A stretch of 64,000 nt of DNA from Acridotheres tristis (GCA_037013685.1 CM072891.1:1760001-1824000), one strand, 5' to 3'; shown: positions 13,601-27,900, numbered from the stretch's first letter. Notes: generated from the sequence alone by a model not told the origin. Made by a program: numbers and translations.

Positions 13601-15823
13601 ATGCTAACATTTTGAATGCTGGTGAGATGGAAAAGGAGGGGTCCCTACAGGCTTTGTAGTAAAAGCAGGAAAAGATTGTTGTGTCACAAAGATTCACTCC
13701 CTCACTTTTGGGCATTCTGATTTTGCTTGCTGAAGCAATAGCCTTACAGCCTTTGCTGTTCACTGAGAGCCCCTCTTCTATGTCCAAAGCACACAATTGC
13801 AAAGAAAATTACTTTATTTAACATTTTCACAGCACTCCCCATGCTCTACCCTTGGCTGGGGTATCTAAGCAATTACAGGTTACCCATAAATAAAGTGGCA
13901 GTAAACAGCTAGCACTATAGCATTACCTAAACAGACAGTGCCATTCAGAGATGAAAAAGAGAAGCCATATGAGAATCGGGTCACCCATGAAAGATCATGG
14001 GGGAGATACTTGCATTTTACCAGCTTTGATGCCTTGAACCTGTTATGGTCATTTCTATTTCTTGGAAAAGCTGGAAAGAACCAGTGTCTTTTCTTGCAGA
14101 AAGAATTGTGAAACTCCCTCGGAGAAAGGCTATCTGTCAAATAAAATAAAGAGCAAGGGATGTGTCCACAATTTTCTTTCATAAACACGAAATAAAAAAC
14201 TTAATCAGAAAATGTAGTAAAATGTGACACTTAAAATCCATCATCTTTGAATATTTATGGAAATTTGCATCTGAAGATCCCTGACAGTTACTATGCTGTT
14301 CCCAAATAGTAACTCAGGAAGTTCTTTCATATCTTATCTACTTGAACCTATTTATCACATGAAGTCAGAAATCACTGTTAAAATGCAACAATAATTCCAA
14401 AAATGGACGGTTATATATAAATATATTTTCATTACTTAGCAGGACCCAAAGCAAGATAAAGATCATTTATAAAAGCAATACCCCCTTGTAAATTTAAAAT
14501 AATGCATGTAAAAATAAGTAGATATTCAGCTACACAACATTAGAAGCTTTTCAATCCATGTAAATACAACACTCAAGACAGACTGGACTTTATTAATTGA
14601 ATCTTGGCTTCTGCTATGCAGGTTTCTATTTCTTTTCTCCTACTTTTTTTTGGTTTTGATTAGAACCTTGGAATATTTAGCTACAAGAGCTTAAATATTT
14701 CCTGCTATGGTTGATGTTGAACTCCGCATTATTGCATAAGAGCACTTAATTCCATAACATTATATTTCATCTCTCCCTAGAAAATAACTGCAAAGGCAAA
14801 AAGAGCTGTTATAAAAGGTTGCTGTGTTCTGTTAAATCAGTACTCCATGCCATTCCAGACCTGGCAATTCTGAAATGTGTTTAGTGATTCCGAAATGCTG
14901 ATTGAGTAGATACAGTTGTGAAAGTGTTTCTCAAACACCTTTAGAGTACTTTGTGAAGCATTACACACAAATATAATCTCAACTACTGCTATTAGACTCA
15001 GAGAAAATGCTGTTACATTTACCTTATGCAACAGAATACACAGAGTTTCAATTTTCAAGTTTCTTAGATAATTTTGCTGCATGAAAGGTAGTGAAAATTT
15101 GCAATAGTCATCAATGAATATCTAGAGTGCAGCAAAGTATCTCACATATTGACTCTCGATCAGAAAGCATAACATAACAAATCTTTCACTGAAATTAGTC
15201 AGACATCCTAGTACAAACAATAAACCCAATCTGATTGTGACAATATTACACCATAAAGATATCAAGGACGAATTAGTCACATAAGATTTATACAAGTGTT
15301 AAATTGACCCATGGACTACAAATTTCATTCTGCCTCTCATTTGTATATTCTTGTATTTGGATTCATTGATTATTGCAGCAAGTTTGCAAATCATAAGCTG
15401 TGATTAAACTGATTAGAATTTATTATTTGCATTTAAAATTTTCCTTTTAACTAAAGATATAAGCATTTGGCTTCTAAAAATAATAGCTGTCTTTTAAAAA
15501 TTTACATTATTGAAAATTTTTTTAAGCTCACATCATAGCTACTTTAAATAAGCCTTATTGGGCTGCATGCTAAGTTTATGTGTATTTGCCCATGCTGCCT
15601 TCTTCTGAAATAGATGTGTGATAAACAGTAGCAAACACATTTTTATTTGTATTTATTAGAGTCGTTATATATTTCAAACTAGTTCCAAGATAATTGGTTC
15701 TCTGCATTGCAAAAATGCTTAAGAATTTCATGGGAAGGAGCATGCTACCAAATATTTCAGTTTATATGATAGTTAAAAGAATTAAGACCAGTGGTTAGTG
15801 ATGCTGGTTAGCAGTAACAATTT
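10606..15823. other. unique noncoding DNA
   Basis: No gene identified. Less AT-rich patches lie at about 10620-10900, 11380-12080 and 12730-12960. Two 92-codon open frames (11411-11689 and 11711-11989, both +) lie end to end with different phases; neither has a domain I recognise. A perfect 7-bp stem with a 4-base loop occurs at 12075-12092 (GCTGAGC / GCTCAGC). Nothing else stands out. Confidence 0.65.
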
Positions 15824-15902
15824 GTGAAAGGCCAGGACAGTAGACTTTGAAAGGCCAGGATGTAGATATATGCTGTAAGGATTTAAGGACCATTTAAGGA
15901 CC
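15824..15902. repeat. short local duplications
   Basis: The 13-base word TGAAAGGCCAGGA occurs at 15824-15836 and again at 15848-15860. Just downstream the 11-base word ATTTAAGGACC occurs twice in perfect tandem at 15881-15891 and 15892-15902. Probably replication slippage; no repeat family recognised. Confidence 0.8.
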
Positions 15903-18365
15903 AATAAGGAGATATTGGGTATGCAGACATGGAGAGAGCACTTCTGTTAAAATTCAGATCTGTTTTGGGTTCTAGAAAGAACTGGATGAATTTATTAGCT
16001 CTCTATAAACAATTTGCAAACATCAAAACTAGAAATAAGAAAACCTATTGGTTTTATGTTGTTATTATTGGAAATAAAACTTTCTTGCTACAGACCATTT
16101 TATATTCATAGAAATCCAACAATTAGATCACTAAAATCAGCAACTATAATTTGATGTATAAAAATTTAATAATGTCACATTGACTAACACTCCAAGCTGC
16201 AAACAAGCACACGAGTTTCCAATTTATTACTGTTCCTATCTCTGCTTTACTTGTTACTGATATATCTTTTCAGGAAGTCTTCAGCACCTGACAAAGTTTC
16301 TGACATTTATTTTAAGATTCACACAAAATTATAATACGGCTTCTTTAAGCATGGAAATCTAACAGAAGCTCAAAACCACCAGATAGCAAACGACTAGTGA
16401 GAAGTTCTTAAATAGCACAAACAGACTTAAGTTATTTGTAAATCAAATAATACATAATGTATCTGTTTCCCTTAAAATACAGTATTGTGGTTCTTAATTA
16501 ATTGTGAGTAATTGTTAAACCACTAAGCAGGTGTGTGAAATGGAAATACATGAGAAGACAGATTTGAAATCTAGAAGAAAATTAAAATGTGACTGAATGC
16601 ATATTCCACACTAAGCATACTCAATTTATTAATTTATTAATCTCAGAAGCATATTTGTAGGTCTGAGGCAACTTCTTTTTATAAGAGTTATATACATATA
16701 TAACATATACAAGTATTTAAATGCATGTATACAAATTTGCTTTATATAAATTTATTCTAAAAAATACATACATATAGTATAGACTTGAAAGCAGAGTTGC
16801 AAAATATACATTCATTTATAGAAGTTCAGGCTTTCCCTATTTCTCCCACAGCAAGCAGAACAAGTGGTAGAAGAATGTGGGATTTCCTCCACCCCCCCAA
16901 AAAATAGTTTTCTGAAAAACTCTGTCTAATCTAATGAATACTCACCCAGATGTTTTTGGCCTATTAATAGTCTGCCAGGAAGGCTCTTTGTCCCTACAAC
17001 CATGAGAGTTACATGTGCCAATGACCTCTGACATGCTGATAAGGTGGGCTGGAGGCTGCTGCATACATAGAAATAATGAAAACAATCAAGAAAGCTGCCG
17101 TTGCTCCCTTCTGCAAGAAAAATATATCTGTTTACTTTGATTTAAAAATTTTCTGCCTGAAATGTTGGTTTTATAATATAGACCATTACTGTCTGAAAGA
17201 TAGAAAATATCTGCCCAATTTGGTAAGTAGGTATATTTTTGACTGTTTCAGAGAATTAATAACTGCTGATAAAATTATAACAAAATTAGGCCTAAAATTC
17301 ATATTAAATATTTGGGGAATCTTCCCAGGAATTTTGGTCTTCAAATTAACAGATACTGGTCGCTCTATACACAAACACTTCAGTGGCCAAAAAGACTAAT
17401 GTAAGAGGAGAAGTCCAGTTTTTAAATTGAAATATTATTATTATGGGCCTATGTGAAAATTAGCCTGGTAATGTAATCCTATATCTTACATGGAGAAGAA
17501 TGGGGAACATTTAGAATATTTTTAGTGGGAGATTTTTCCTTCTAAAAGGAAATTCCTACACTGTAAACACTCTCTTAACTTAGAGCAATTTTTTCTAGGT
17601 GTCTTTTGTTCTTCGGATTTATTTTGTGTGATATTTTTGCTTGGTTGGTTGGTTTGGTTTTATTTTTGGGGAGGGTAGAACTGAACAGTTGCAAATTAAA
17701 TATCTAGTGCTCTGTTAACAGTCTAACATCTCATCTGAAATGATCTCAGGGACTGCTGTGACCACACCGTTCTGTGGCTGCAGGTGGCTGGCCAGAAAAG
17801 AAACAATGCATGGTGTGTACTGCATGTAGCTTCAAGATACATCTTGGGAGGTCTTTGTATGTTGCCATGAAATCCAGCCTGTAAAAAAGACTAAAGCATG
17901 TGATTCTACCCTAGGGTTCCCTGGGGGTCACAAAATTGCATTTCCTAATGTTCATAGTTGGCTGAAAATTAATAGTTTTCATCCAAAAATGTTTTGGGCT
18001 TTCATTTCCTGCCAGAAACTTAAATATTATGCAGGACAGCAGGAGAAAAATGGACAAGATTTGTTTTATTTAATTTGTTTTTTTAATTAGGTGTTTTAAT
18101 TTTATGTCACTCAAGCATTATCATCCCATGGGAAAATCCTTTGCTACCTGCATAATAAATATTTTTGTTCACTATATATCAAAAACATATCAAAGCATTA
18201 TATTGAAAACTTTAAAAGAAAATAGAAGGGTGCTTATAGACCTTAATAGTGAATCAGAAGAAAGATGTAAAAGTTGTTTTACAGAGGTTAAACAGAGCAA
18301 TTTCTACCACTGCATTGCTGGAACTCTGATGCCAAAGTCTGGAAGAGAGTTTTTGTAATAGATGT
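15903..18365. other. AT-rich unique noncoding DNA
   Basis: No gene identified. The longest open frame (17076-17399, +, 107 codons) has a partial mirror on the other strand and no recognisable protein content. A G/T-rich stretch (TTGGTTGGTTGG-like) sits near 17640-17665. Confidence 0.7.
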
Positions 18366-18435
18366 AGGGCTCAACAAATACACAAATTCCTTTTCCAAAG
18401 AGCTTACAATCAACGTAGAAAACAATTTGCCAAGA
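18366..18435 (+). repeat. possible ancient L3/CR1-like LINE tail
   Basis: Contains GGGCTCAACAAATA followed by TTCCAAAGAGCTTACAATC. The second word recalls the AGGAGCTTACAATCTA segment of ancient L3/CR1-clade LINE 3' ends shared by amniotes. Divergence is high and only about 70 bases can be argued. Confidence 0.35.
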
Positions 18436-19342
18436 TTAAAATGAGTAGTATGTGGTGCCCACACAAAGTAGTAATTTCAGAAATTTTGAAAATTGATGGT
18501 AATATGTTGGTCCCTGAAAGGAAAAGAAATGGAAAAAAAAATTGCTCCTTTTAAAAAACAAGAAGGACTATTAAGTTATGCAACATTAAACATAGACAAA
18601 AGATCTGTGCCAAAGGCAAATCCCTGTTTCAGGTAATAAAGATACATTAACTGCTGGAGAGGATGTTATGTAACTAACAGCCATAAGAAAATGTGATGAA
18701 CTGTGAATTTAATAAAAACTTCTAGATAGTTTTAACTGAATGCAGTGTCCTCAAATAGATGCTGTAACACGATTCTTAACTTGTCAGAGAGGTATCTCAA
18801 ACAAATTGTGACTTGTCCTTGTTTAATAACAACAAGAAAATCATTACCATCTTTGTTCAGGATGCCTTGAATTCCCTGCAGGTTAACAACAGCTTTATTG
18901 TTCTTTCTGAATTCTTAATACACTAACGAAAATATTTGGATTAAAAATATGACAAGGAAATTCCAAGTTTTCTCTATTTTTGGGGGTTTTTTAAAATTTT
19001 TATCTTCTTATTTGCTAAAAAGGAAAGCGTGCTCCCATTATTTTACTGACCTTTTTAAGCCTTGATTTGTCTTCTTAGATTCACTCAACTTTTCTTTCTT
19101 TCTATTTCATACATGTGGCTGAAGATAAACTTTCATCAAGACTAACTTTCTCATCTCAGTACAAAAATTTCCCTTCCCTAAAAATGTAAGGAAAAGAATT
19201 ATTGCTGTAGAATCAAGTCCTGCAAGATCCTGGGTACTGCATTTCTCATTGGGAGAATCTATATTGTATTTGTAACGTGGCCTGGTATTAAAACTTGATT
19301 TCTATAGACATGCTTAGGAAAAAAACTTAGACCTAGACTTAT
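18436..19342. other. AT-rich unique noncoding DNA
   Basis: Nothing recognisable. Short A- and T-runs only. Confidence 0.7.
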
Positions 19343-19545
19343 CTCAGAGTCACAGAGTGGTTGAGTCTGAAAGGGACTTCTGAAGATCATCTGATCCAAC
19401 TCCACTGCTCAAATGAAGCCACCCAGACCCAGTTGCCCAGGCCTGTGTTCTGACAGCTTTTCAATGTCTCTTTCCCAAGGTACAGGACTTTTTACTTCTC
19501 CTTTTTGAACTTCATGAGATTCCTGTCCACTCTTTCTACAGGCAG
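19343..19545 (-). repeat. CR1 LINE 3'-end fragment
   Basis: The + strand reads GTCACAGAGTGGTTGAG, then AAGGGACTTCTGAAGATCATCTGATCCAACTCC, then a CACCCAGACCCAGTTGCCCAGG segment, and further on TTTTGAACTTCATGAGATTCC. This is the reverse complement of an avian CR1 3' region, whose usual form runs from CACAGAATGGTTGAG to TTGAACTTCATGAGGTTC. There seems to be an internal deletion or a subfamily join around 19455-19480. The 5' side is missing. Two overlapping 63-codon open frames begin in or just past its right end and are not genes. Confidence 0.85.
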
Positions 19546-22500
19546 CATATGAATCTGCTTTTTGCTCGAGAAATTTTTAATCATGGCAGCTCTGCAGAGC
19601 AAACTCTTCTGATCATTGACAGAACACATAAAGAATATGTGCAAATTTGCCCTACCCTTAAATACAACCACAAGGCTCCAGGAGCTCTAGAAGAGAAGGC
19701 AGAGAGCTCTATGGACCACATATTATGGCATCTATTGTGATTCTGAGTATAAGGAAATGAAAAGCCCATCAAATCAATTATTCTTCAGGTCTGTCAAGTT
19801 TTATCTCCCTGCATAATCAATGCAGAGAAAAAAAATTAACACTACAATAAATATAATGACTACGATTCCTTCCCAACTATGACTATCTCACAGGAGATGG
19901 CTTGAAAACATTTTAGTGTTTCCACTGCAAGCCAATATACAGAATCTGATTATTTTTAATTATTGATTTTTACCCAGTCTTGTGCTGTTTTCTGAAGAAA
20001 ACAACAAATTCCTGATGAATTATAAGCCAATGAGAGACGTATTGTTTGGAGTATTTTTTTTTTTTTCTTGTTGTTCTTGGGAGTTCGTTGTTGGTTTGGG
20101 TTTTTTAAATACATAGGAATTGCATAGAAGCATATTCTAACCTGTTTCACATATGAATTCCCTAATGGCCCCTGGATGCTTGGCATATAAAATCCTGGAG
20201 GAATATTTCTGAAAACATTCTGAAGGTATTTGTTCCATTGTAAATGAATATTCACTTCAGATTTTTCATGTATTTTATTTCTTATTTCACTAAGCTGTTT
20301 TTAAATGTCTGCTAAGAAATTGTGTCTGAAACATAAAATAATGCTGAAGACAAACTACTGAGGCCCTTCCTTAGTTTTGGAAATATAATTTAATGAAAAT
20401 TATATAAAATTAATTTATATAAAGACTGTTAAATTTGGTCTTAAATTCCTTTGCTGGGCTAAAAATTTCCTGCATTGACAGTGAAATCTATTAAGTAAAA
20501 TATTCTTCCACACAAAAAGGGACAACACTTAGAAGTTCCAGAGAAATATGCTAAATATGATTCCTAGTACCCCCAAAACATACAGTTACTGGAAATTTTG
20601 TTGGATGTTGGTTAAATGTCAAAAATATAATACATAAAATAATAAAAAAAAATTATAAATTGTTATGAGAGACCGAAATGTTATAGAAAATGGCTTAAAC
20701 ATCGTTCTGAAGGATTTTTTTGCCCTTTATAGCAAAACTGTATAAAGGACCCATGGAGAGGTGATATTTTCTACTTAATCTGTCTCTGTCACTCTCTTTC
20801 TCTTCCCTTCCCCCATTTTTAAAAATAAGTAATGTTTTTTGGTTTTTTGGTCTACCAGCAGTATTGCTGTTGTTGGAGAAAATCCTCAAGCAGTCAGCCT
20901 GAGACAGAATCAGCTTTTGTGCCAAACAAAAACATTTAGTAAAGTTACAAAGCATTGAAACGATATGAAATATTGGACATCTTTTGATAATAACAGAGGA
21001 TTGGATTTTTTTACCTGGTCCTACCTTGTGGAACTCACCTCAGAGTGTTCTCCTTCCTGGTAAAGTCTGGCAGGGAGCAGAGGTAAGAGGGCATACACTT
21101 ATTTTGGCCCAGTCACTGTGTGAAGAAACACAGCTGGTGCAGAGTCGTCCTGTGATTTGCTGTGGATAGAGGTGAAACAAGGAGGGAACTCCCTCACTCA
21201 CAGGAGGGAGCTCTACTCCATGAGTCCTCTGGCTTAAGTGTTACTTCTTTTTCTGAGCTGTGACTAAAAGTACACATTAGTACACTGAGTATAACATAAC
21301 TGAAGAAAACTGATATGATGGATGGTTCTATCACGTGTATCAGAACTGTCTTGAGTCTCCAGCTACAAAAAAATTTGAATTCAGCTCCTGGGGAGATGGA
21401 CTGGTATATCTTGAAATTTAATTTGCACAGCTAAAAATTTGTAGAGTCTATATACTATTATGTCTGATCCTAGAAAATCTGTTTCTTTTGTGGCAGAAAC
21501 ATACTGGTGCAATCAATCATACTTGAACCTGAAGATCTGGGACAGCCTTAGCAGAAAAAAAAGCAAAAGAGAAACATGACACGAGGTCAATTCTGACAGC
21601 TTAAAACTGTGGTATCTGAAAAACCAATGAGATCATATGATTTCTCAGAACATGCAATGGATTATAGGAGAATACAGCCTGCAGGCACACTCTTTGGATA
21701 TATGCCCAAGACAGACAACAGCATATGTTCAAGCACAGGGACATCAGAGTAGTGGAACAGAAAATAGCTGTGTGCTTATCATAAGATGTGGCAAAGCAGA
21801 CAGGGGCCTGTTTTCCCTGGAGGTGTTTCCAGGGGCTGGTGTTTGTTACTAGGTGATATTGGTGTTTGGTACTTGGCTTCCTATGCCATTTACACATGGA
21901 GTGGAATATACAAGAGGAGTATTGGATCACCTTCAAGCAGCAAGTACTCCCTTCCAGTAAACAGTGAGAACTGTTAAGGACTAATAAATTGTCTTGATGG
22001 ATCAGCACAAAATGGTAGGATTGGTGGTCATGTAATTGTGATTCATTTGAGGAAATGCTTTGTGACTAATGGCCCTCAAACACCTACATCCATCTGTGCA
22101 TTGCAGTTGTTGATGCTACTTATCTAATTCTGTAAGATGGAAAACCTAATATTTTTAAGATGTGCTGAGGGATCTTTCTTTTGCTTTGTATTTGCATTTC
22201 TTGTTTAGGTGTAAATCTTTACTCAGCAAAAACATGAGAATGTCCATAAGAGAATATTGATGGATTTTCTTTTCAGTTTTATACTCTTAAAGAACAGTAT
22301 TTTAGCCAAAGACCATATCTGTTTTCTTCCTCTTGCACTCAAACACATAAAAGCTAGGGCTGATAAAGCAATGCATTTATTTTCTCAAAAGAATAGACTT
22401 ACAAAAGTAGTCAGGCAACACCTATAGCAAAATACAAGGATGAAGTTCTGCTTCTGGTACAAAGGTAGAGCTACCTGTCTGAGGGAGGGTTTCTCAATGG

Positions 22501-24354
22501 TCAGTAATCCAAAAAGCAAATCTTCTTCAGCTACAAATTCTCATGTACATACTGTTTCTTAGCTCCGTCAAAAATCAAATATCTGCACTATGGGAACATG
22601 CCTCCTCCTGCTTGGAAAGAACAATTAGGTTTCTGTCTATGCCTCACTGCACTACTCCTTAAACATTCCACGGGTTTTGTAGGCCAGAAGAGAAAGCAGT
22701 GGAGCATGGATTTGAAGATTTCAGTCATTCAAATGGGATGTAGACTTGGGGTTCTTTAATCTAGGATTCTGAAGCAAGTTTATAATATGTTGTCAATGTT
22801 CCTGCTGTCCATAAGCCACCGATTGTGCACAGTACCTAAAATCTCCCTAGTAGGAGATAAAACCTTCTTTTGGGAATGACAGCCCACACATATGCTTTGA
22901 GCAATCCAAATTCAATTACTCAGTGGTGTGACACAAATTCACATTTCCCACTTCACCTAAAAAAGATCTTTAGCTACAGGAACTGCTAAGAAGCTCTGCA
23001 GGATGTACTCTTAACCCAATCTGTTAAAGTGCTCTACTTGTATGGCATAATTAAAAAGACTTGTGAGCCTGTCTCTCAAACTAAACAAAAGCTTGTAGTG
23101 CTTTTCTGGAACGCTCTTTAAGGAGTACAGAGGTACTGGTCTCTGAGCAAGGAGGGTAAAAATATACATTATATTTTCCTTCAATATTTCCTATAAAAGA
23201 TTGTGTTACACTTATCTGAAAATAACTTCTTTTTTATTACCACTGTCAGTGAATATATTGTTTGCTACATGCATTCAAGGAGTTCATCAGTAGAGCAAGC
23301 CGAACAGAATTCAGACTAATTTTGAGGTGGCTGTTGTGAAATTCAAGATGATGGAAGAAAATAGTAATATAAAAGTTATCACTTGTTGGGGTGAAAGGAA
23401 TACACTAACAAAAAGAGAAGTTTTGCTTCTCCTGCCACACTGGACCCCTTTTCTACTGCTTAGCAACGGATAAGATGCCACTTATTTGGAGACAGGAAAC
23501 AGAAACAGCAAGAAAGCTGCACACAAAGCTGGTATCACTGCAAGTGTCCTGTACAGCTCATTGGTGCACAGAGATTTGGCCTATAATGAAGTTATTTGCA
23601 TTCACATGCAGGCCCGGTTGTGTGGACATCAGTCCAGACTCTGGGAGCTGTTGTTTCACTGAGTCAAAAGAAATTTGCACATGAAAGCCACATCCGCATT
23701 ACTTAACTCTACAGCACACCAGGATTGCCTTCCTTTTAGACCAAAGCAAATCTAAACGTATGATTAAATCTTCAGAGGATTTATTTTATTTCTTGTGGAT
23801 AGCTGCTAGACCTGAGAAATGGTGAACAAACTGCACGAAAAGAATTTGAGGTGTTACACACTCTGAATCTCATCACCCTTACAGTAGAGCCATATAAAAG
23901 CAGAATTTTTTCCAATCTCCCCAGCCAGGTTTTCTGCCAGTTGGCAATGTGAAGGCATTCGTCTTTTCAATATCTCCCATGCCTCTCCAATTTAACTGCA
24001 AACTTTATTCTTATGTGCAACTAAGATTGAAAGGAACAGGCATGTCTGATGTTAAATACCGATTGCATTAAACTGAAAAAAAAAAAAAATTTGTGTCACT
24101 GTCAGATTGAGAATTCAAAATTAAAAGTTATACTAGAAGCTAACTCTGGACTATAACATACATAAGGCTAATTAGCCACATGGTCAATTCTTTTTCATCA
24201 GCACAGATGCACAAAGTACCATTTATGGTTTTTCAGTTGGAAAAACACATTAGTGATTCTCCACAGAACCTGACACTGATACAATAATTTGCACTTGATA
24301 TAGAGGTCAACCTGCCACCATTGTATTTCTGATGTAAATTTGTTTTCTGTCTCT
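19546..24354. other. unique noncoding DNA
   Basis: No gene identified. A 135-codon open frame (21601-22008, -) is overlapped by two open frames on the other strand, so the interval is simply stop-poor; no domain recognised. A less AT-rich patch lies at 20985-21250. A perfect AT-rich palindrome (9-bp arms, 5-base spacer) lies at 20400-20422, and A14 at 24076-24089. The remainder is featureless. Confidence 0.65.
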
Positions 24355-24382
24355 AAATAAATAAATAAATAAATAAATAAAT
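24355..24382. repeat. (AAAT)n microsatellite
   Basis: Seven perfect AAAT units on the + strand, preceded by CTGTCTCT. Such a tract often follows a retroposed element, but none is recognisable upstream. Confidence 0.9.
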
Positions 24383-24394
24383 TACAGGAGAAAA

Positions 24395-24970
24395 AGCCTC
24401 AATATTAGCAATGTCTGGGGAATTTAGTCACAAAGTCTTTGGCTTTTTCACCAGTTACAGCTCCAGCACTGACAGTGCAAATTCCTTTATAGGATCCCGT
24501 TAATGCACTTCAATCCTGACCTGAAAGAACCTTTATGGCTGACAGGATAGTTAAATTTTCATGTCCATTCAATCTTTGGCCTCTGCATTAAGACTGCCCA
24601 CAGTGGTGCAAATTAACACCAATTATTCTGATGTTTTATGTACTGGGCTGAAAGCACCAACTCATTTTACACAGGCCATCACCCAGCTGTCAGATGTTAA
24701 TGACTTTTGGTTACTTCTGTCCTGCTTCAGATTCATCTGAGTAGCTCAGAGTTGAAAGGATCTCTGTTTCATTAAGAAACTGAACTGTATAACCCTCTTA
24801 TCATTCCCTTTCACAAATTCAAGTGTAAATGTTTATTTTCCCATTAAATAATAACAAAGCCCTAGCCTGTTGCAAACTCAGTGGATTTCTGCCAGTATAG
24901 AATTTAACCTAGTCATGTCAGCTGCTTTAGGCATGGGCAGAATTTTGTGCCTCAAAGCTGGTCAAATAAA
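24395..24970. other. less AT-rich unique block, possible conserved noncoding element
   Basis: About 575 bases with mixed composition, few homopolymers and no long open frame. It contains clustered words such as CAGCTGTCA (E-box next to a TGTCA), TTAATGAC and GATGTTAATG, which are common in developmental enhancers but also occur by chance. No repeat family recognised. The call as a regulatory element is inference from composition only. Confidence 0.25.
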
Positions 24971-27900
24971 GATATATGTGCATCTATGTTCATAATTTTA
25001 TTTCATTTTATATTTAAATGTTTTATTCTGAACACTTGTCATTCAAAACACACTAGTATAAGAGCTGAAGATTATGCCACTATTTCTTAGGATGGAGGAA
25101 TAATAAAAGCATTTGTTAGCAAAAAATTTATTTACTTCATATTCACCATGGAAATTGTTGGATTGTGATACTATTTGCTAGCACCACTCAGTCAGCACTT
25201 TGTTTCGTGGATATACTTTTCCTGTAGCTTACAGCATAGATGGCTTCAATATGCCCTCTCCTTATAACAGCTACAAGGATAACCTGTTCCAGAATAGTCT
25301 CTGAAGCAGCTGACAGAAGTGCAGTTTTGTGGGCCACCATTTGTGAAATCTTCCTCTTTCTGTTATAAGACAGAGGCTGAGACTTGCAGTCTGCAAACTT
25401 ATTATCTAATAAAGTTATAATACCTGTTGAGCAAAGTGTCAAGGTATGGGAACGAAGAGTAACAGTACAGAATGTACAGCACTGCATGGACATTCAGCCG
25501 TAAAAAAGTCAAGGCAAAAGGGGAAGATGAAGAGGCTCCTAAAGGGACTGTACATTCACTTGGGACTTGTATTCAAAATGTTCTATTATTTTAGGATTTT
25601 AGGAAGGTAAGCAGTGTGTGCGGTGACAGGTAAGACCTAGATGAGAGAAAACAGCCAAGCTCAGTGACTGTATGTACTGAGCTCCTTTATTCCAGAGAAG
25701 TCTAGAGAGAGACACTGCAATAGTCTAAGTATTAAAAGGAGCTTAATCTGCTTGCTATTCTTATGGCTGAGAAGATGAGAAATAGGAGATCAGATTGAAG
25801 AGAAGGTTAATTTGTACTTCAGAAAACCCTCTCAGGAGACATTTTTAAGAATACTTCAGAAAGCCTGTATCAGGAAGGTAAGAAACCACCCTAGATGAAC
25901 CTAATGTAGATTCAGCTACCTGTCTTAGAAAGTTAGATTTAACAAGATAAACTTTTGAGTTGATTAAATTCCATTATTTATTTTGTCAGCTGACTATAAT
26001 AAATAATGCAAGATAACATTGCTTACAGTATTATTTGTCTGCAGACAATGTTTTACATCCAGCTGCATGACACAGTTCTATCTATGAGATAACCTCATAG
26101 AACAAACAGGATTTGTCTCTAAATTTGAGGTGCTTATTTCCAGAACTTACTGAGTTGAATGTGGTTGTGTGCCACAGGAGTGATGACTACTGCCTCTTTC
26201 AAAACCTTCCAGAAAATCACCATGGTTGGAATCTTAGGGTTTCACCATAGATTTGGGCTGAAGCAATACCCAGCAGGGTGAAAACTTTTAAAACAGTTTG
26301 ATATTCATCTTACATCCATATCTGGGGAGAAAGGCTTAAAATGATGCTGTTGGTCACTAACCATATTAAACCTTAAGTATTGATAGATGTCTTTTCATAC
26401 CCCACTTCATGCAGAAGATAATCTCTAGGACTAGAAATTTGCACTAAAAATGGATGAATTTCTTCAGGTTCTGCATGGTAAATTTGCTTACCATTAATGC
26501 AGTATTTGCAGTAACTACAGGACATGTGTGGAAACAAGCAAATGCTGAAATGTTTTAACTGCCACTCTGATTAATTGAGATTTTATTAATTTAGGTATGT
26601 AGGCAAAATAATTACCATTGGATTATTCAAATCTTATTTATTGAAGATTAACTGTCGCATAGATATAATTAAAGCTCTGTGAAACAAATAATAATAGTGT
26701 TATAACAGTTTTTATGTACATACACACACACACTTGCAGCACTGCATCAAAGCACTTATGGCTGCAGAAGAATGCAGCATAAAATTTTGCTGTGTATAGA
26801 AATCAAGAAAGAAAATATGAAATAGAAATTAACCATTATGTTTCAGGCATTAAACTGTTTTCTGCTATCCTTGCTCCTTCCTTTTTTTTCTTCTGCAGCT
26901 TTTTAAGATTTTGAGGAAAGTATTGTAAGAAAAACTTAATTAATAACATTAGTGGTGCTACCCAGCAAGGTACTGGAATATATTTGTAGAATTAATGGTA
27001 TCACTAGTAACACTCTTGACAACAACTCCACAGCTGTGACACAAGCTTCCTGACTTGCTCTAGAATAAGAAGACGTGACAAAAGCCTTTTTAACTGTTTT
27101 CAACTCCTTGGACTTCAAAATATAAGGCCACCTTAAGCAGATACAATGCAAAGCTATGCTGCATTAACAATGTGCCATAATGTAGTTATTTGCAAAAATA
27201 GAATTAGCATTCAGCCTGATGCTCTCCACTGTCTTCCTCATAACCACAACTACCTTCCAAATGTGGATGTAGTCATTTTTTATGCTGCTGTTCCTCACAA
27301 GTATAATAATGCACATCACAGCAAAAAGTAACTCAGCACTCCTTGAAATGCTTCTAAAGAAAATGAGGACACTAATAATCATTACCTTTGATCATCCAAA
27401 ATCTTCAGCATGTGAAAGGGCTACTAATTTAGAAACAAAGCACTCTGGGTGTTGAGTTTTCACATGCATCAGGAGGGGGAAATATGGATAATTGCAAACT
27501 CTTTTTGACTTAAGAGGTCAAGTTTATAATTAGTAATAGTTTGTATTGCAACAGGATCTGAGTATTTCCAAGTCAAAGAGCTTCTTTTAGCTACTGTGTG
27601 GGGCAAGAGTACAAGAAAGCTCTTGCCCAAAGAGGATAGGAAAATATACATGCCAGTAAACATTAGACAGTAGAAAACATTTAAACAGTAAGAGCAGAAA
27701 GTGCCACTAAAAATTTAATTCCAGTTTTCTTATTTCTTCACTGCATCCACTACGGGAATTCATCCCTAATAAACTCACTCATCTCTACCCTGAATCCATG
27801 CCAATACAGAAATCTGTTTTTATTATTTGTTTTTAGTACTTTTAAGGATGCATGGCTTTGCATGCTTTTTAGTGCCAGATATAATCATCATCTGGATTTT

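Noticed and set aside
20400..20422. 9-bp AT palindrome
   Set aside because: Only A and T; such palindromes arise often by chance in DNA of this composition.
21601..22008. 135-codon open frame (-) with two + strand frames across it
   Set aside because: Stop-poor on both strands, no domain, cysteine- and histidine-rich without a regular spacing; within chance expectation.
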